In this document: positions 35,426 through 44,774 of the stretch, piece after piece | How positions within the stretch are numbered: position 1 is the first letter of the stretch | How the letters are laid out: each line of letters begins with the position of its first letter | Assembly (NCBI RefSeq): GCF_028682395.1 | Contig: NZ_JANHLC010000002.1 | Location: 372,001-436,000 of the forward strand | Source: Pseudomonas putida | GTDB lineage: Bacteria > Pseudomonadota > Gammaproteobacteria > Pseudomonadales > Pseudomonadaceae | Length of the DNA: 64,000 nt | Reading direction: 5' to 3' | Notes under the pieces: generated by a model | Database searches by the model: none | What the model was told of the DNA's origin: nothing | The model's input: the letters and a program-made list of their open reading frames with translations, nothing else | Position numbers and translations under genes: made by a program

Positions 35426-36838
35426 TTACTGCCCGACTCGCCGAGCCGCCTCGGGGCCGAAGTCGCGCGGGCTGAAGCCGCCCTTGTTCAGCGAGTAGCC
35501 ATTGCGCTGTTCGTTGATCAGGTTGAACGCCAGGTAGCTCCCGGCGTTGAGGTCGTAGTACAGGCCGACCCCGGCTTGCGGGCCCTGGCTCTCATAGGCG
35601 TAGAAGTAGTTGACCATCGAGGTGCGCCACAGCTCGCCACGGTTGTCGTAGTTGTCCGCCATGATCGGGAACCAGGTGTCTTCGTCGATGTACATCTTGC
35701 GTTTGCCATACAGGTGGCGATAACCGGGCTTGAGGGTGCCTTCCAGCTCCCAGACGCGGTGACGCTCGTAGCGCATGGCATCGGGGTTGATATGCCCCGG
35801 GGTCAGCAGATCGGCGTACTTGAGGTTGGCCGAGTGCAGGCGGTAGGTGTTGTAGGGGATATACAGCTCGCGCTTGCCGACGATTTTCCAGTCATAGCGC
35901 TGGCCCGAACCGTTGAAGATCCGCACCTCGTCCACGGTGATCGAACCGCCGGAACCCGGGAACGCCATGTCAAAGCCATAACCCGGCGACTGCCGCACGC
36001 GGCGGGTGCCCGGGTCGTAGCGCCAGCTCTGGCGTGGTTCGGTCTTGTCATTCCAGAACTCGGTGCCGGTATTGACCTCGCCCTTGTCACGCTGGGGCAA
36101 CAGGGTTTCATTGAGGTAGAACGAGGAGTTGCCGGTCGTTTCGCCGATCTTGCCCGGCTCCAGCCCCGGCGCCAGGTTGCGCGAATGCACGCGGCCCCAG
36201 TTGATATTGCCATCCTTGAGCACATAGGCGTTGTCGGAGGTGTACTCCTCGGTCCAGGCGCGCAGGGTAAAGGTCGAGGCGTTCTTCAACAGCTCCAGGC
36301 CATTGCGCGGCACCGGGAACGGTGTACCGCCGGTCTTGCCGACCACGCCTTCACCGTCGTCGACCAACTTGGCGATACCAGCGTTTTCCCGGGTGGCCTG
36401 GCAGACCTTGTCGGGGAAGCGGAAGTCGCGATGGGACTCGAAAACCGGCATCTTGTAGGTCGCCGGATACAGCTTGAACAGCGCCTTCTGGCCGTCGGAC
36501 AAGTGATCGCTGTACTGCGCCAGGTTGGCCGCGGTAATCACGAACAGCGGCTTTTCATCCGGGTAGGCATCCACCGGATGATTACCGGTGCCCTTGAAAT
36601 CCACGCCCGGCGGTACGCCCAGCCACTTGCCGCTGAACGCTGGGATGGTGCCGTCGGCATTGCCCTTCTGCTCGGCGCCCAGGCAGGTCAGGTCCGCCCC
36701 CAGGCGGGCCACATCTTCCGGCGCCGCGCTGGCGTTGCCGATCACGCTGCACCCCAGCATCAGGGCCAACCCAAAGGTATGCAGGTCATTTACAGGGCGC
36801 CGCACAAAGCGGCGCAGGGCCAGATTACTGCCAGTCAT
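35426..36838 (-). CDS. DUF1329 outer-membrane/periplasmic protein of the steroid locus
   Basis: This 470-residue protein belongs to DUF1329. A signal peptide ends near GNASAA (about residue 39). The mature part is rich in aromatic and charged residues, with NYYDNRGELWRTS-like strands near the C-terminus, consistent with a beta-rich envelope protein. DUF1329 genes are commonly found with DUF1302, YCF48-like and RND genes in hydrophobic-substrate pathways such as steroid degradation, where a role in uptake or handling of the substrate is suspected but not proven. AGGAG lies nine bases before the ATG, and an activator box stands 64 bases upstream. Confidence 0.82.
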   Translation of the reverse strand: MTGSNLALRRFVRRPVNDLHTFGLALMLGCSVIGNASAAPEDVARLGADLTCLGAEQKGNADGTIPAFSGKWLGVPPGVDFKGTGNHPVDAYPDEKPLFVITAANLAQYSDHLSDGQKALFKLYPATYKMPVFESHRDFRFPDKVCQATRENAGIAKLVDDGEGVVGKTGGTPFPVPRNGLELLKNASTFTLRAWTEEYTSDNAYVLKDGNINWGRVHSRNLAPGLEPGKIGETTGNSSFYLNETLLPQRDKGEVNTGTEFWNDKTEPRQSWRYDPGTRRVRQSPGYGFDMAFPGSGGSITVDEVRIFNGSGQRYDWKIVGKRELYIPYNTYRLHSANLKYADLLTPGHINPDAMRYERHRVWELEGTLKPGYRHLYGKRKMYIDEDTWFPIMADNYDNRGELWRTSMVNYFYAYESQGPQAGVGLYYDLNAGSYLAFNLINEQRNGYSLNKGGFSPRDFGPEAARRVGQ

Positions 36839-36901
36839 CTTGTTGTTCTCCTAGGTTTTCGATGGCGGTGGCCCAGTATCGACAGGGCCTGCCGGGGGGA
36901 G

Positions 36902-36919
36902 CATCGTCCGCACGGACTA
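36902..36919 (-). promoter_or_regulatory. Steroid-locus activator box 2 (DUF1329 gene)
   Basis: Coding strand: TAGTCC-GTGC-GGACGATG, with perfect left and right halves. GATACT follows after 21 bases as a candidate -10. Confidence 0.75.
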
Positions 36920-36943
36920 ACGCATTTTTACCAACCGCGCCCG

Positions 36944-38188
36944 TCAGGCCCGCCCTCGCCCACCCTGGCCGCGCAACGCTGGCGCCAGCGCCCCGGGCAG
37001 CAGTTGCACCGCCCCCGGCTCACCCAGTGCCACCACGCTGTTGAGCATGATCCGCACCAGTTCGGTCTGGCGCCGCACCCCGGTCTTGGAAAAAATCGAA
37101 CGCAAATGCGCCCGCGCCGTGTTGCGGCGGATGTTCAATTCCTCCGAGGCTTCTTCCAGGGACAAACCATTGGCCAGCTCCAGGGCCAGCGCGGTTTCGG
37201 CCGGAGTCAGGTTGTACAACTGGGCCGTGACGCCGTTGCTGACCAGCGACTTGCCCACCGCATCGCGCACATACACCACCGCCGTGGGCTGGCCCTTGCC
37301 CTCCACCAGTTCATGGGACGGAACCGGCTCCACCACCACCCCCAGGCTGACTTGCCCCGAAGGCCGGGAAATCGACATCGCCTGGGCCCCGGTCAGCGCT
37401 TCCTCGCCCTGTTGCGGCCGGGCGAACGCATGGCGCACCAGGCGCTGCAGCTCGCGGTTATCACTGGGATAGGTCGCTTCCAGGCGCCCGCCCACCACTT
37501 TCAGGCCATCATTGCTGTCGAGAATTTCCCGAGCCACGGGGTTGAGCTGCAGCACATGGCCGTTTTCGTCGAGCACAATCGCGGCCACGGCCAGCCGGCT
37601 GATGGTCTGGGAATACAGGCTGCCCAGGGACTCGCTGCGATCAAGCAACGAATGCATATGCAAGGCCCGGCGCAGATGGGGCAATAACATGGCGCACATC
37701 GCCCGCTCGGTGGCGGTGAAGCGCGCATCGTTGCGCGAGCGGTTGATCCGAAACCGCACCTTGCCGCCATCAGGCATGACGATGTCGGCACCCAGCACCT
37801 GGCAGCTGTCGTAGGGCTCGCAATACAACAGATAAAACGAAGAGCTGAGCCACTCGGCCTCGCTCATCAAGTCTTCGATGGTAAACACCACATCGGTGGG
37901 CAGGTTGTGGAACGGCGTGGACTTGCAGTGGTAGGCGTAATAGTTGATGCCGTCCTCGAACTCCACATCGCCCGCCACCATCATCGGTGACAGGTAAGGC
38001 TCGTCTACGACCCGCAGGATCAGGGTCGCAAACTTGGCCTTGAACAGGCGGCGGATCTGGCGCAGCGACTCGCCCATGCAGCGGGTATCCAGGGCCGCGT
38101 CGTACATATTGCCGATGATCTGCTCATACTCGGCCAGATCCAGCCCCATGTCCGCCAGGACCTGCACGTTAGGCACGGTGGTTTGCAT
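36944..38188 (-). CDS. LuxR-family transcriptional regulator, candidate steroid activator
   Basis: This 414-residue protein ends in a LuxR/FixJ-type helix-turn-helix (LTPAETALALELANGLSLEEA through TARAHLRSIFSKTGVRRQTELVRIML, about residues 325-390). The long N-terminal part is not a domain I can name, though VAAIVLDENGHVLQLNPVARE around 200-220 looks PAS-like. In Comamonas testosteroni the LuxR-type protein TeiR activates steroid genes, and this protein has a similar size and context. It lies between the DUF1329 and RND genes. The eight boxes of dyad symmetry centred near -42 would suit a LuxR-type activator. The start at 38188 is chosen because AAGGGGA precedes it; 38194 is an alternative. 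Confidence 0.8.
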   Translation of the reverse strand: MQTTVPNVQVLADMGLDLAEYEQIIGNMYDAALDTRCMGESLRQIRRLFKAKFATLILRVVDEPYLSPMMVAGDVEFEDGINYYAYHCKSTPFHNLPTDVVFTIEDLMSEAEWLSSSFYLLYCEPYDSCQVLGADIVMPDGGKVRFRINRSRNDARFTATERAMCAMLLPHLRRALHMHSLLDRSESLGSLYSQTISRLAVAAIVLDENGHVLQLNPVAREILDSNDGLKVVGGRLEATYPSDNRELQRLVRHAFARPQQGEEALTGAQAMSISRPSGQVSLGVVVEPVPSHELVEGKGQPTAVVYVRDAVGKSLVSNGVTAQLYNLTPAETALALELANGLSLEEASEELNIRRNTARAHLRSIFSKTGVRRQTELVRIMLNSVVALGEPGAVQLLPGALAPALRGQGGRGRA

Positions 38189-38260
38189 AGACATTCCCCT
38201 TGGGCGCGGCAGAACGCAGTGGCCCTGCCCGCCTTTTTATTGTTATGGGCAACCTGCGCG

Positions 38261-40669
38261 TCAGCGCCCGGCCAGTGTCCCGGCCGAGGCCATGGACGCC
38301 GGGGCGGATGGCGCGCGCCGTGACCTTACCAGCGGCCAGCCCTGGTTGAACCACGCCGCGAGGGCCGGCAGCAGAAAAATCGCGCCGAACACATTGACCA
38401 GGAACATAAAGGCCAGAAGGATGCCCATATCGGCCTGGAACTTGAGCGGGGCAAAAGCCCAGGTGCCCACCCCAATGGACATGGTCAGGGCGGTAAACAC
38501 CGCCGCCGTGCCGCGTTGGCACATGGCCCGGTAAAAGGCATTGCGCAGGTTCTGGCCGTCGGCCATTTCATGCTCGATGCGCTCGTACAGGTAGATCCCG
38601 TAGTCCACCCCCACGCCCACGCCCAGGGCCATTACCGGCAGGGTCGCGACCTTGAGGCCGATGCCGAGCATGGCCATCAGCGCGTTGCACAGAATCGCCA
38701 CAATCCCCAAGGGCACCAGGATGCACAGCACGGCGCGGATCGAGCGAAAGGTCAGCAGGCAGAACAGCGCCACCGAACAGAACAGCGCCGCGAGCATCAC
38801 CACTTCGGCGCGCTTGACCGCCTCGTTGGAGGCCGCCATCACGCCGATATTGCCCCCCGCCAGCTTGAACTCGACACCCGGTGCGTGGATCCCGGCAATG
38901 ATGCGCTTGGCCTCGTTGACCGCATGAAACACCGTGGCGCCTTCGTGGTCGTTGAGAAACACCAGAATCTGCATGCGCTTGCAGCCATCGGTCACCAGCC
39001 CGGAGTCGGCCGAATAGGCCATCGAGCCCTGCTGCAAACCCCGGGACGAACCGGGAATCGCCGACCAACGCGGGTTGCCCTCGTTATTGCCGGCAATCAT
39101 TTCCTTGCCCATCCCGGCCACGCTCTGCACCGACTGCACCCCGGCGACATTGCGCATCTGGAAATCGAACGACTCCACCGCGCGCATCACCACGGGGTTC
39201 AGGCAGGCCTCGTCCAGGCCCTGGGTCTGGAGAAACACCGCCAGCACATCCAGGCCAATCGAGTAGCTGCCGATAATCGCCTGGTTATCCTGGTTGTAGC
39301 GCGAATCGGCGCGCAGCTCCGGCGCTCCGGCGCCGATATCGCCAACCTCCAGCTGGCGGGCCTTGACCACACCGAAACCGAGCAGCAACAGGCTCACGGC
39401 AAACACCGCCAGGGCCGGGCGCGGTTCGGCCAGGGCCGACAGGCGCCACCACACAGGGTGCCGCGCGGCCTGGGCATCCGTCTCGCTGGCACGGGCCGAA
39501 GCTTCGAGGCGCAGATGGGCAATGATCAACGGCAGCAGCATCTTGTTGGTGATGATCATCAACATCACCCCGATGCACGCCGTGACACCCAGTTCATGGA
39601 CGATGGGAATATCGATCAGCATGATCACCGCGAACCCCAGGGCGTTCATCAGCAGCGCCAGGGAACCGGGAATAAAGATCTTGCAGAACGCCGCCCGCGC
39701 CGCGCTCACCGAATCGCTGCCGGCCAGCACATCCTGCTTCCAGGCATTGGTCATCTGCACCGCATGGGACACGCCGATGGAGAAGATCAGGAACGGCACC
39801 AGGATCGACATCGGGTCGATGCCCAGGCCCAGCAGCGGCAGCAGGCCCAGCAACCAGATCACCGGCAGCAAGGCCACGGCCAGCGCCACCAGGGTCAGTT
39901 TCAACGAGCGTGAATACAGCCAGAGCAGGCCGGCGGTAATCAGAAAAGCCATGACGAAGAACAGCATCACCGTGTTCAGCCCTTCGACCACATCGCCCAC
40001 CAGCTTGGCGAAGCCCACCACATTGATCTCGATGGTCGGGCTGTTGTACTTGGCGCGGATCTCTTCCAGGCGCTTGGCGATCTCCACATAGGACACCGGC
40101 TGGCCGGTTTTCGGGTCACTGTCCTGCAAGTCGGCACGCACCAGTGCCGAACGCTGATCATTGGCCAGCAGCCGTCCGACCTGACCGGCCCGCGCGGCAT
40201 TGCTGCGCACCTTCTGCAGATCCTCCGGGGTGCCGGCGTATTGCGGCGGCACCACCAGGTCGCCGACATAGCCTTCTTCGGTGATCTCGATGTAACGCAC
40301 ATTCGGCGTAAACAACGAGGTCACGCTGGGTCGGCTGACACCGGAGATAAAAAACACATCGTCGGTGACCTGTTGCAACACCTGGAGAAACTCGGGGTTG
40401 TAGATATCGCCCTCGCCTTTCCAGTGCACATTGACCAACAGCCGATTGGCGCCGGTAAACACCCGGCTGAAATCGAGAAAATTGAGCATGTATTCATGGC
40501 GCACCGGGATCTGCTTGTTGAAGCCCGGATCGAGCCGCACCTGGGTCGCGCTATAGCCCAGGCCCAGGGTGATCAGGGCGAACAGCGCCAGCAGCGCACG
40601 CCGGTGTTGCATCAAGCGGTCCGCGCAGGCCTGTACGCAGCGTTCCATCCAGCCAGTTGTCTGAGTCAT
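38261..40669 (-). CDS. RND/MMPL-family transporter
   Basis: This protein of about 802 residues is an RND superfamily member of the MMPL/hydrophobe type. It shows a first membrane helix near the N-terminus, a large periplasmic loop, a cluster of helices (about 225-420), a second loop and a second helix cluster to the end. The motif GVGVDYGIYLYERIEHEM, typical of RND helix 4, is near residue 700. Its stop region is followed by the LuxR gene. It overlaps or abuts the YCF48-like gene upstream, so the two form one operon controlled by box 3. It may move steroids or intermediates across the inner membrane; direction and substrate are unproven. GTG at 40681 is another possible start. Confidence 0.85.
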   Translation of the reverse strand: MTQTTGWMERCVQACADRLMQHRRALLALFALITLGLGYSATQVRLDPGFNKQIPVRHEYMLNFLDFSRVFTGANRLLVNVHWKGEGDIYNPEFLQVLQQVTDDVFFISGVSRPSVTSLFTPNVRYIEITEEGYVGDLVVPPQYAGTPEDLQKVRSNAARAGQVGRLLANDQRSALVRADLQDSDPKTGQPVSYVEIAKRLEEIRAKYNSPTIEINVVGFAKLVGDVVEGLNTVMLFFVMAFLITAGLLWLYSRSLKLTLVALAVALLPVIWLLGLLPLLGLGIDPMSILVPFLIFSIGVSHAVQMTNAWKQDVLAGSDSVSAARAAFCKIFIPGSLALLMNALGFAVIMLIDIPIVHELGVTACIGVMLMIITNKMLLPLIIAHLRLEASARASETDAQAARHPVWWRLSALAEPRPALAVFAVSLLLLGFGVVKARQLEVGDIGAGAPELRADSRYNQDNQAIIGSYSIGLDVLAVFLQTQGLDEACLNPVVMRAVESFDFQMRNVAGVQSVQSVAGMGKEMIAGNNEGNPRWSAIPGSSRGLQQGSMAYSADSGLVTDGCKRMQILVFLNDHEGATVFHAVNEAKRIIAGIHAPGVEFKLAGGNIGVMAASNEAVKRAEVVMLAALFCSVALFCLLTFRSIRAVLCILVPLGIVAILCNALMAMLGIGLKVATLPVMALGVGVGVDYGIYLYERIEHEMADGQNLRNAFYRAMCQRGTAAVFTALTMSIGVGTWAFAPLKFQADMGILLAFMFLVNVFGAIFLLPALAAWFNQGWPLVRSRRAPSAPASMASAGTLAGR

Positions 40670-40677
40670 GTCTTTTC

Positions 40678-41652
40678 TCACTGTGCGACGGCGGCGAGAC
40701 TGCTGTCGGCGCCCTGGAAAACCCCACGTTCACCGGCCACCAACAGGTGGCGGGCATTGAGCACCGTGGCCGAGGTCAGCGTGCCCAGCCCGGCCCGCCG
40801 CGAGCTGTCGAGCAGCGCCCCGTCGCCATCCAGGCGAATCAGACTGCCACCCGCGCCGACCAGCACCAGCCCGTTGCGCTCGGGCAGCAAGGCATGGCCG
40901 TAGAGGGGCTGCTGGCTGCCGATCTCGACGCGGCTCCAGCTGTCGCCAAAATCGTCGGTGCGAAACACCTGCCCGCGCATGCCATAGGCCAGCCAGCGCT
41001 CGGCCGACAGGCGCACCACGCCAAACAGCGAGCCGTTATAGAAGGGTTCGAGGGCCTGCCAGTCCTGGCCGCCGTTGTCCGAACGCAGGACCAGGCCCTG
41101 CTCGCCGACCAGCATCTGCCGACCATCGCGACCACCGTCCATGCCATTGAAGTGGGCGCCCTCGCCAGGCATTTCCCGCGGCGTCCAATGCTCGCCGCCA
41201 TCACTGGACTCTAGAAACTTGCCGTAGCTGCCATAGGCAACCACGTGTTCGCCATCGTTGCTCCACACGCCCAGCAGCGGCTCGCCGAGGCTGGCGTCGT
41301 AGTGCTGCTCCTGCCAGGTGCGCCCACTGTCCACCGACCGCAGGATCCAGCCGTCATGGCCGACCGCGAGCAGCACCGCCGGGCTCAAGGCAATCACGCC
41401 GGTCAGCGTGGCTTCACGCGTATCGGGCACCTGGGCGCTCTGCCAGGACAAGCCGTTGTCGCGGCTCAGCAGGATGGTGCCGCGCTCACCGACCGCGACC
41501 AGTTGCTCGCCGTTGGCGCGCAGATCGTTGATCTGCACCCGGTCGGCATGCAGCTGAGTGGGCGCCAGGGGCGTCGGGGTCCGCGGGGCAAACGCCAAGG
41601 CGACGGCGGCCAGGATAAGGGCGCTCATGGCGTATCCGATCAGCTGGCGCAT
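40678..41652 (-). CDS. YCF48/BNR-repeat periplasmic protein
   Basis: This protein of about 324 residues is a YCF48-like beta-propeller. A membrane anchor or signal sequence spans about residues 4-22. It is followed by repeated units with the pattern GTILLSRDNGLSWQ, GWILRSVDSGRTWQ, GKFLESSDGGEHW, GLVLRSDNGGQDW and GQVFRTDDFGDSW, the BNR/Asp-box motif. Such proteins are regularly encoded before RND transporters in steroid and other hydrophobic-substrate loci and may act as an assembly or substrate-binding partner. The start at 41652 leaves a clean signal sequence. The stop overlaps a possible GTG start of the RND gene. Confidence 0.83.
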   Translation of the reverse strand: MRQLIGYAMSALILAAVALAFAPRTPTPLAPTQLHADRVQINDLRANGEQLVAVGERGTILLSRDNGLSWQSAQVPDTREATLTGVIALSPAVLLAVGHDGWILRSVDSGRTWQEQHYDASLGEPLLGVWSNDGEHVVAYGSYGKFLESSDGGEHWTPREMPGEGAHFNGMDGGRDGRQMLVGEQGLVLRSDNGGQDWQALEPFYNGSLFGVVRLSAERWLAYGMRGQVFRTDDFGDSWSRVEIGSQQPLYGHALLPERNGLVLVGAGGSLIRLDGDGALLDSSRRAGLGTLTSATVLNARHLLVAGERGVFQGADSSLAAVAQ

Positions 41653-41753
41653 AGCAGGCTCCAGCACGGGAAAAACAGGCACGGGACTGGCTTCACGGGG
41701 GGCGATCCTCTTGATTTTGTTTCAAGGATCATCAGACCACCCCGGTCCGCCTA

Positions 41754-41771
41754 CATCGTCCAAACGGCCTA
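41754..41771 (-). promoter_or_regulatory. Steroid-locus activator box 3 (YCF48-RND operon)
   Basis: Coding strand: TAGGCC-GTTT-GGACGATG. GATGAT follows after 20 bases as a candidate -10. Confidence 0.7.
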
Positions 41772-41796
41772 GTCAGAGCGCTCGCCGCCCTCTGAC
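41772..41796 (-). terminator. Hairpin after the thiolase operon
   Basis: GTCAGAG and CTCTGAC form a 7-bp stem around an 11-base GC-rich loop just past the thiolase stop on the minus strand. It lies directly beside box 3 and could stop read-through into the next operon. Confidence 0.4.
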
Positions 41797-41825
41797 CAGG
41801 CCTACAGCGGCGGCGTACGTGGGCT

Positions 41826-43034
41826 TCAGGCCAGTTCGAACAATCCGGCCGCGCCCATGCCGCCACCAATGCACATGGCCACGACCACATAACGGGCGCC
41901 GCGACGCCGACCTTCGAGCAAGGCATGCCCGACCATCCGCGCCCCGGACATGCCGAAAGGGTGGCCAATGGCGATGGCCCCGCCATTGACGTTCAAGCGC
42001 TCCGGGGCAATGCCCAGGGCCTCGCGGCAGTGCAGCACCTGGCAGGCGAAGGCCTCGTTGATTTCCCACAGGTCAATATCCGCCACGCTCAGACCAAAGC
42101 GCTTGAGCAGCTTGGGCACCGCCACCACCGGGCCGATGCCCATTTCTTCCGGCGCGCAGCCCGCCACCGCGATCCCGCGATAGATGCCCAGCGGGGTCAA
42201 GCCCCGGCGCCGGGCTTCGGCGCGGCTCATCAACAGGCTGGCCGATGCGCCATCGGAAAACTGTGAAGCGTTACCGGCGGTGATGAACTCGCCCTGCTCG
42301 ATCCATTTGCCGTCCTTCCACACCGGCTTGAGGCCCGCCAAATCCTCCAGGGTGGTGTTGGGGCGGTTGCACTCGTCGCGGTTGACCAGCACACGCTCAT
42401 GGCCGCTGGGCTGGCCGTCCTTGTCGAAGCACAGCTTGTTCACGCTCAGCTCGACAATCTCCTCGGCAAACAACCCGGCGCGCTGGGCGGCCGCAGTGCG
42501 CAACTGGCTCTGCAGGGAGTACTCGTCCTGGGCGGCGCGGCTGATGCCATAGCGGCGCGAGACAATCTCGGCGGTCTCGACCATCGGGATATAGGCGCTC
42601 GGCATCACCTGCAACACCGCCTCGGACTGCGCCCGGTAGGTGTTCTTGTGCTTGGTCTGGGTCAGCGATAGCGACTCGACACCGCCGGCAATGGCGATGC
42701 TCATTTCACCGGCCAGGATAGTCTTGGCCGCCACGCCAATGGTCATCAGGCCCGATGCGCACATGCGGTCCAGGGCCATGCCCGGCACGCTGTCCGGCAG
42801 GCCGCCGGTGTAGGCGCACAGCCGGCCGATATTGTAGGCCTGGGTACCCTGCTGCACGGCGGCGCCCATGATCACATCTTCCACGGCGTCGGCTTCGATA
42901 CCGGCGCGCTCGAGTACAGCGCGCACCACATGCCCGCCCAGTACCGGCGCCTCGGTGTCGTTGAACGACCCGCGAAACGACTTGGCCAGCGCGGTACGGG
43001 CGGTGGCGACAATCACAACTTCATTCTGATCCAT
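41826..43034 (-). CDS. Thiolase (acetyl-CoA acyltransferase) of the steroid locus
   Basis: This 402-residue thiolase has the nucleophilic cysteine in [12 protein letters not shown] (about residue 90), the histidine in [17 protein letters not shown] and the second cysteine in [11 protein letters not shown]. It should cleave a 3-ketoacyl-CoA with CoA to shorten a steroid side chain or ring fragment. It ends a three-gene operon after an SDR and a MaoC hydratase, which together could carry out hydration, oxidation and thiolysis of one beta-oxidation cycle. ATG 43034 is the likely start; a GTG at 43046 overlaps the MaoC stop and could couple them. The exact substrate cannot be read from sequence. 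Confidence 0.86.
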   Translation of the reverse strand: MDQNEVVIVATARTALAKSFRGSFNDTEAPVLGGHVVRAVLERAGIEADAVEDVIMGAAVQQGTQAYNIGRLCAYTGGLPDSVPGMALDRMCASGLMTIGVAAKTILAGEMSIAIAGGVESLSLTQTKHKNTYRAQSEAVLQVMPSAYIPMVETAEIVSRRYGISRAAQDEYSLQSQLRTAAAQRAGLFAEEIVELSVNKLCFDKDGQPSGHERVLVNRDECNRPNTTLEDLAGLKPVWKDGKWIEQGEFITAGNASQFSDGASASLLMSRAEARRRGLTPLGIYRGIAVAGCAPEEMGIGPVVAVPKLLKRFGLSVADIDLWEINEAFACQVLHCREALGIAPERLNVNGGAIAIGHPFGMSGARMVGHALLEGRRRGARYVVVAMCIGGGMGAAGLFELA

Positions 43035-43042
43035 GGACAGGT

Positions 43043-43513
43043 TCACTCGGCAATAGGGTTGAAGGTGTAGCGGCTGATGGTGTCGACCACGCAGCCCGGG
43101 CGGTCTTCGCCCTCGATTTCCACGGTGATGCGCACCACCATCTGCACGGCGTCGCCCAGGCGTTCGGCGCGCAGCACATCGCCGCGCCCGCGCACCCGCG
43201 CGCCGACCCGCACCACACCCGGGAAGCGCACACGGTCACTGCCGTAGTTGACGCCCATGGCCATGTTTTCCAGGCGCATCAACTGCGGCATAAACAGGTT
43301 GGCCAGCGCCTGGGTCAGGTAGCCGTGGGCAATGCAAGCGCCAAACGGGCCGCTGGCAGCGCGCACCGGGTCGACGTGGATCCACTGGTGATCGCCGGTG
43401 GCCTCGGCAAACAGGTCGATGCGCGCCTGGTCGATGGTCAGCCAATCGGTGCAGCCCAGGTCCTTGCCCTGGGCCTCGAGCAGTTGCTGGGCACTGCTGA
43501 AAATATGGGTCAT
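43043..43513 (-). CDS. MaoC-family enoyl-CoA hydratase
   Basis: This 156-residue protein is a single-hotdog MaoC-like hydratase. The active-site motif [12 protein letters not shown] (about residues 39-50) holds the aspartate and histidine of R-specific hydratases, followed by [13 protein letters not shown]. It should add water to an enoyl-CoA intermediate of steroid side-chain or ring degradation. ATG 43513 is chosen because the family begins here. It sits between an SDR and a thiolase on the same strand, an arrangement that fits a complete beta-oxidation module. Confidence 0.85.
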   Translation of the reverse strand: MTHIFSSAQQLLEAQGKDLGCTDWLTIDQARIDLFAEATGDHQWIHVDPVRAASGPFGACIAHGYLTQALANLFMPQLMRLENMAMGVNYGSDRVRFPGVVRVGARVRGRGDVLRAERLGDAVQMVVRITVEIEGEDRPGCVVDTISRYTFNPIAE

Positions 43514-43523
43514 GAACGCCACC

Positions 43524-44309
43524 TCAGGCCTGTTGCGAGCTGACGGAGAGCACTTCGCCAACCATATAGGAGGCGTAGTCGCTGGCCAGGAACATCATCA
43601 CATTGGCCACTTCCCAGACCTCGGCCGCCCGGCCAAAGGCCTCGCGACTGGCGAGCTGGGCCAGCAGTGCTTCGCTGGAGGCTTTCTTGAGAAAGTCATG
43701 CAGGGCAATGGACGGCGCCACAGCATTGATCCGTACGCCGAACTCGGCGGCCTCCAGGGCGGCGCACCGGGTGAACGCCATGACCCCGGCCTTGGCCGCG
43801 GCGTAGTGCGCCTGCTCTTTCTGCGCCCGCCAGCCGAGCACCGAAGCGTTGTTGACGATGGCCCCGGCGCCGCGCTTTTGCATGTGCGGCAACAGCGCGC
43901 GGGTCATGCGGAAGGTGCCGGTCAGGGTCACATCGATAACCCGCAACCACTCCTCGTCGCTCATCTGCACCACCGACTTCTGCCCGCCCAGGCCAGCGTT
44001 GTTGATCAACACATCGACGCCGCCGAGCACTTCCTCGGCGGCCGCGACCAGGGTCTGGACCTCGCTTTCGACGGTGACATTGCACAGCTGGCCATAGACA
44101 GCCTGCAAACCGGTCTCGGCCTTGAGCCGCTCAACCGCCTCTTCCAGGCGCCGCGGGTGGACATCGGAAATCATCAGGGCCCGGCAGCCCTCTTCGGCGC
44201 TGCGCCGGGCGGCGGAGTAGCCGATACCGGCGCCGGCAGCGGCGGTAATCAACACGGATTTTCCGGCCAGCAGTTGATGGCCCGGCACATACGGGGGAGC
44301 TTGTTTCAC
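43524..44309 (-). CDS. Short-chain dehydrogenase (IpdF-like)
   Basis: This 261-residue SDR has the nucleotide motif TAAAGAGIGYSAA, the NNAG motif, and the catalytic serine, tyrosine and lysine in NNASVLGW and YAAAKAG. Its length and setting resemble IpdF (Rv3559c of M. tuberculosis), which oxidises a hydroxy-HIP-CoA intermediate of the steroid C/D rings; that link is tentative. The GTG at 44309 is chosen because GAGGTG stands six bases before it. It begins the SDR-MaoC-thiolase operon, with box 4 sixty bases upstream. Confidence 0.78.
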   Translation of the reverse strand: MKQAPPYVPGHQLLAGKSVLITAAAGAGIGYSAARRSAEEGCRALMISDVHPRRLEEAVERLKAETGLQAVYGQLCNVTVESEVQTLVAAAEEVLGGVDVLINNAGLGGQKSVVQMSDEEWLRVIDVTLTGTFRMTRALLPHMQKRGAGAIVNNASVLGWRAQKEQAHYAAAKAGVMAFTRCAALEAAEFGVRINAVAPSIALHDFLKKASSEALLAQLASREAFGRAAEVWEVANVMMFLASDYASYMVGEVLSVSSQQA

Positions 44310-44369
44310 AGCGATCACCTCGGAAGAAATCAATACGCTGTCAGGTATACGGCCCCGCCCTGGCGGGCA

Positions 44370-44387
44370 CATCGTCAAAACGGACGG
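44370..44387 (-). promoter_or_regulatory. Steroid-locus activator box 4 (SDR-MaoC-thiolase operon)
   Basis: Coding strand: CCGTCC-GTTT-TGACGATG, a weaker match with changes at both inner and outer ends. TATACC follows after 20 bases, a good -10. Confidence 0.55.
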
Positions 44388-44550
44388 GGTGGCCCGAGCA
44401 GCGCTTCACCGGCGTCCACCCGAGAGGCGCCGGCGCAGGGCAGCGGCGACCGGAAATCGAGAGGCCGCTTTAGCGCTTTTCATCGAGCGAAATTTCCTAG
44501 AAACTTCCGGCGGCTTGTGCCCAATAGCGCGCATGGCTAGGCTTCGACTC

Positions 44551-44745
44551 GTCACTGCAAACAGTGATCGGGTTTAGTCGCCCGGCATGACACATTGGGC
44601 GTATGCGCCACTTTCTAGCTCAGTCGTTTTCGTCTGTGTTTATGGTGGCTGTGCGCAGGGCACCTTCGGGTGCGCCGGGTTCCCAATGTTCCGGTCGACT
44701 AACCTGCGTACGGCTGCCTCCCCTTCGTTTAGTCGCGATTGCCGG
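44551..44745 (+). ncRNA. Structured leader of the DUF6124/DUF3077 gene
   Basis: These bases contain no gene but carry small hairpins: TCACTG/CAGTGA with a 4-base loop at 44552-44567 and GCACC/GGTGC closed by a TTCG tetraloop at 44660-44673. The segment with GGTTTAGTCGCCCGGC, then the TTCG hairpin, then CCGGTCGACTAACCTGCGTAC resembles a leader that I recall before DUF3077-type genes in Pseudomonas. It may be a cis-acting RNA or a repeated element. The recall needs checking by alignment. Confidence 0.4.
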
Positions 44746-44774
44746 CAGCTCCACTTGAACATTGGAGCTTGACC

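Noticed and set aside
35357..37687. A plus-strand open frame of 776 codons opposite the DUF1329 and LuxR genes
   Set aside because: It is the mirror of two real genes and of the terminator and box between them; composition is that of an antisense frame.
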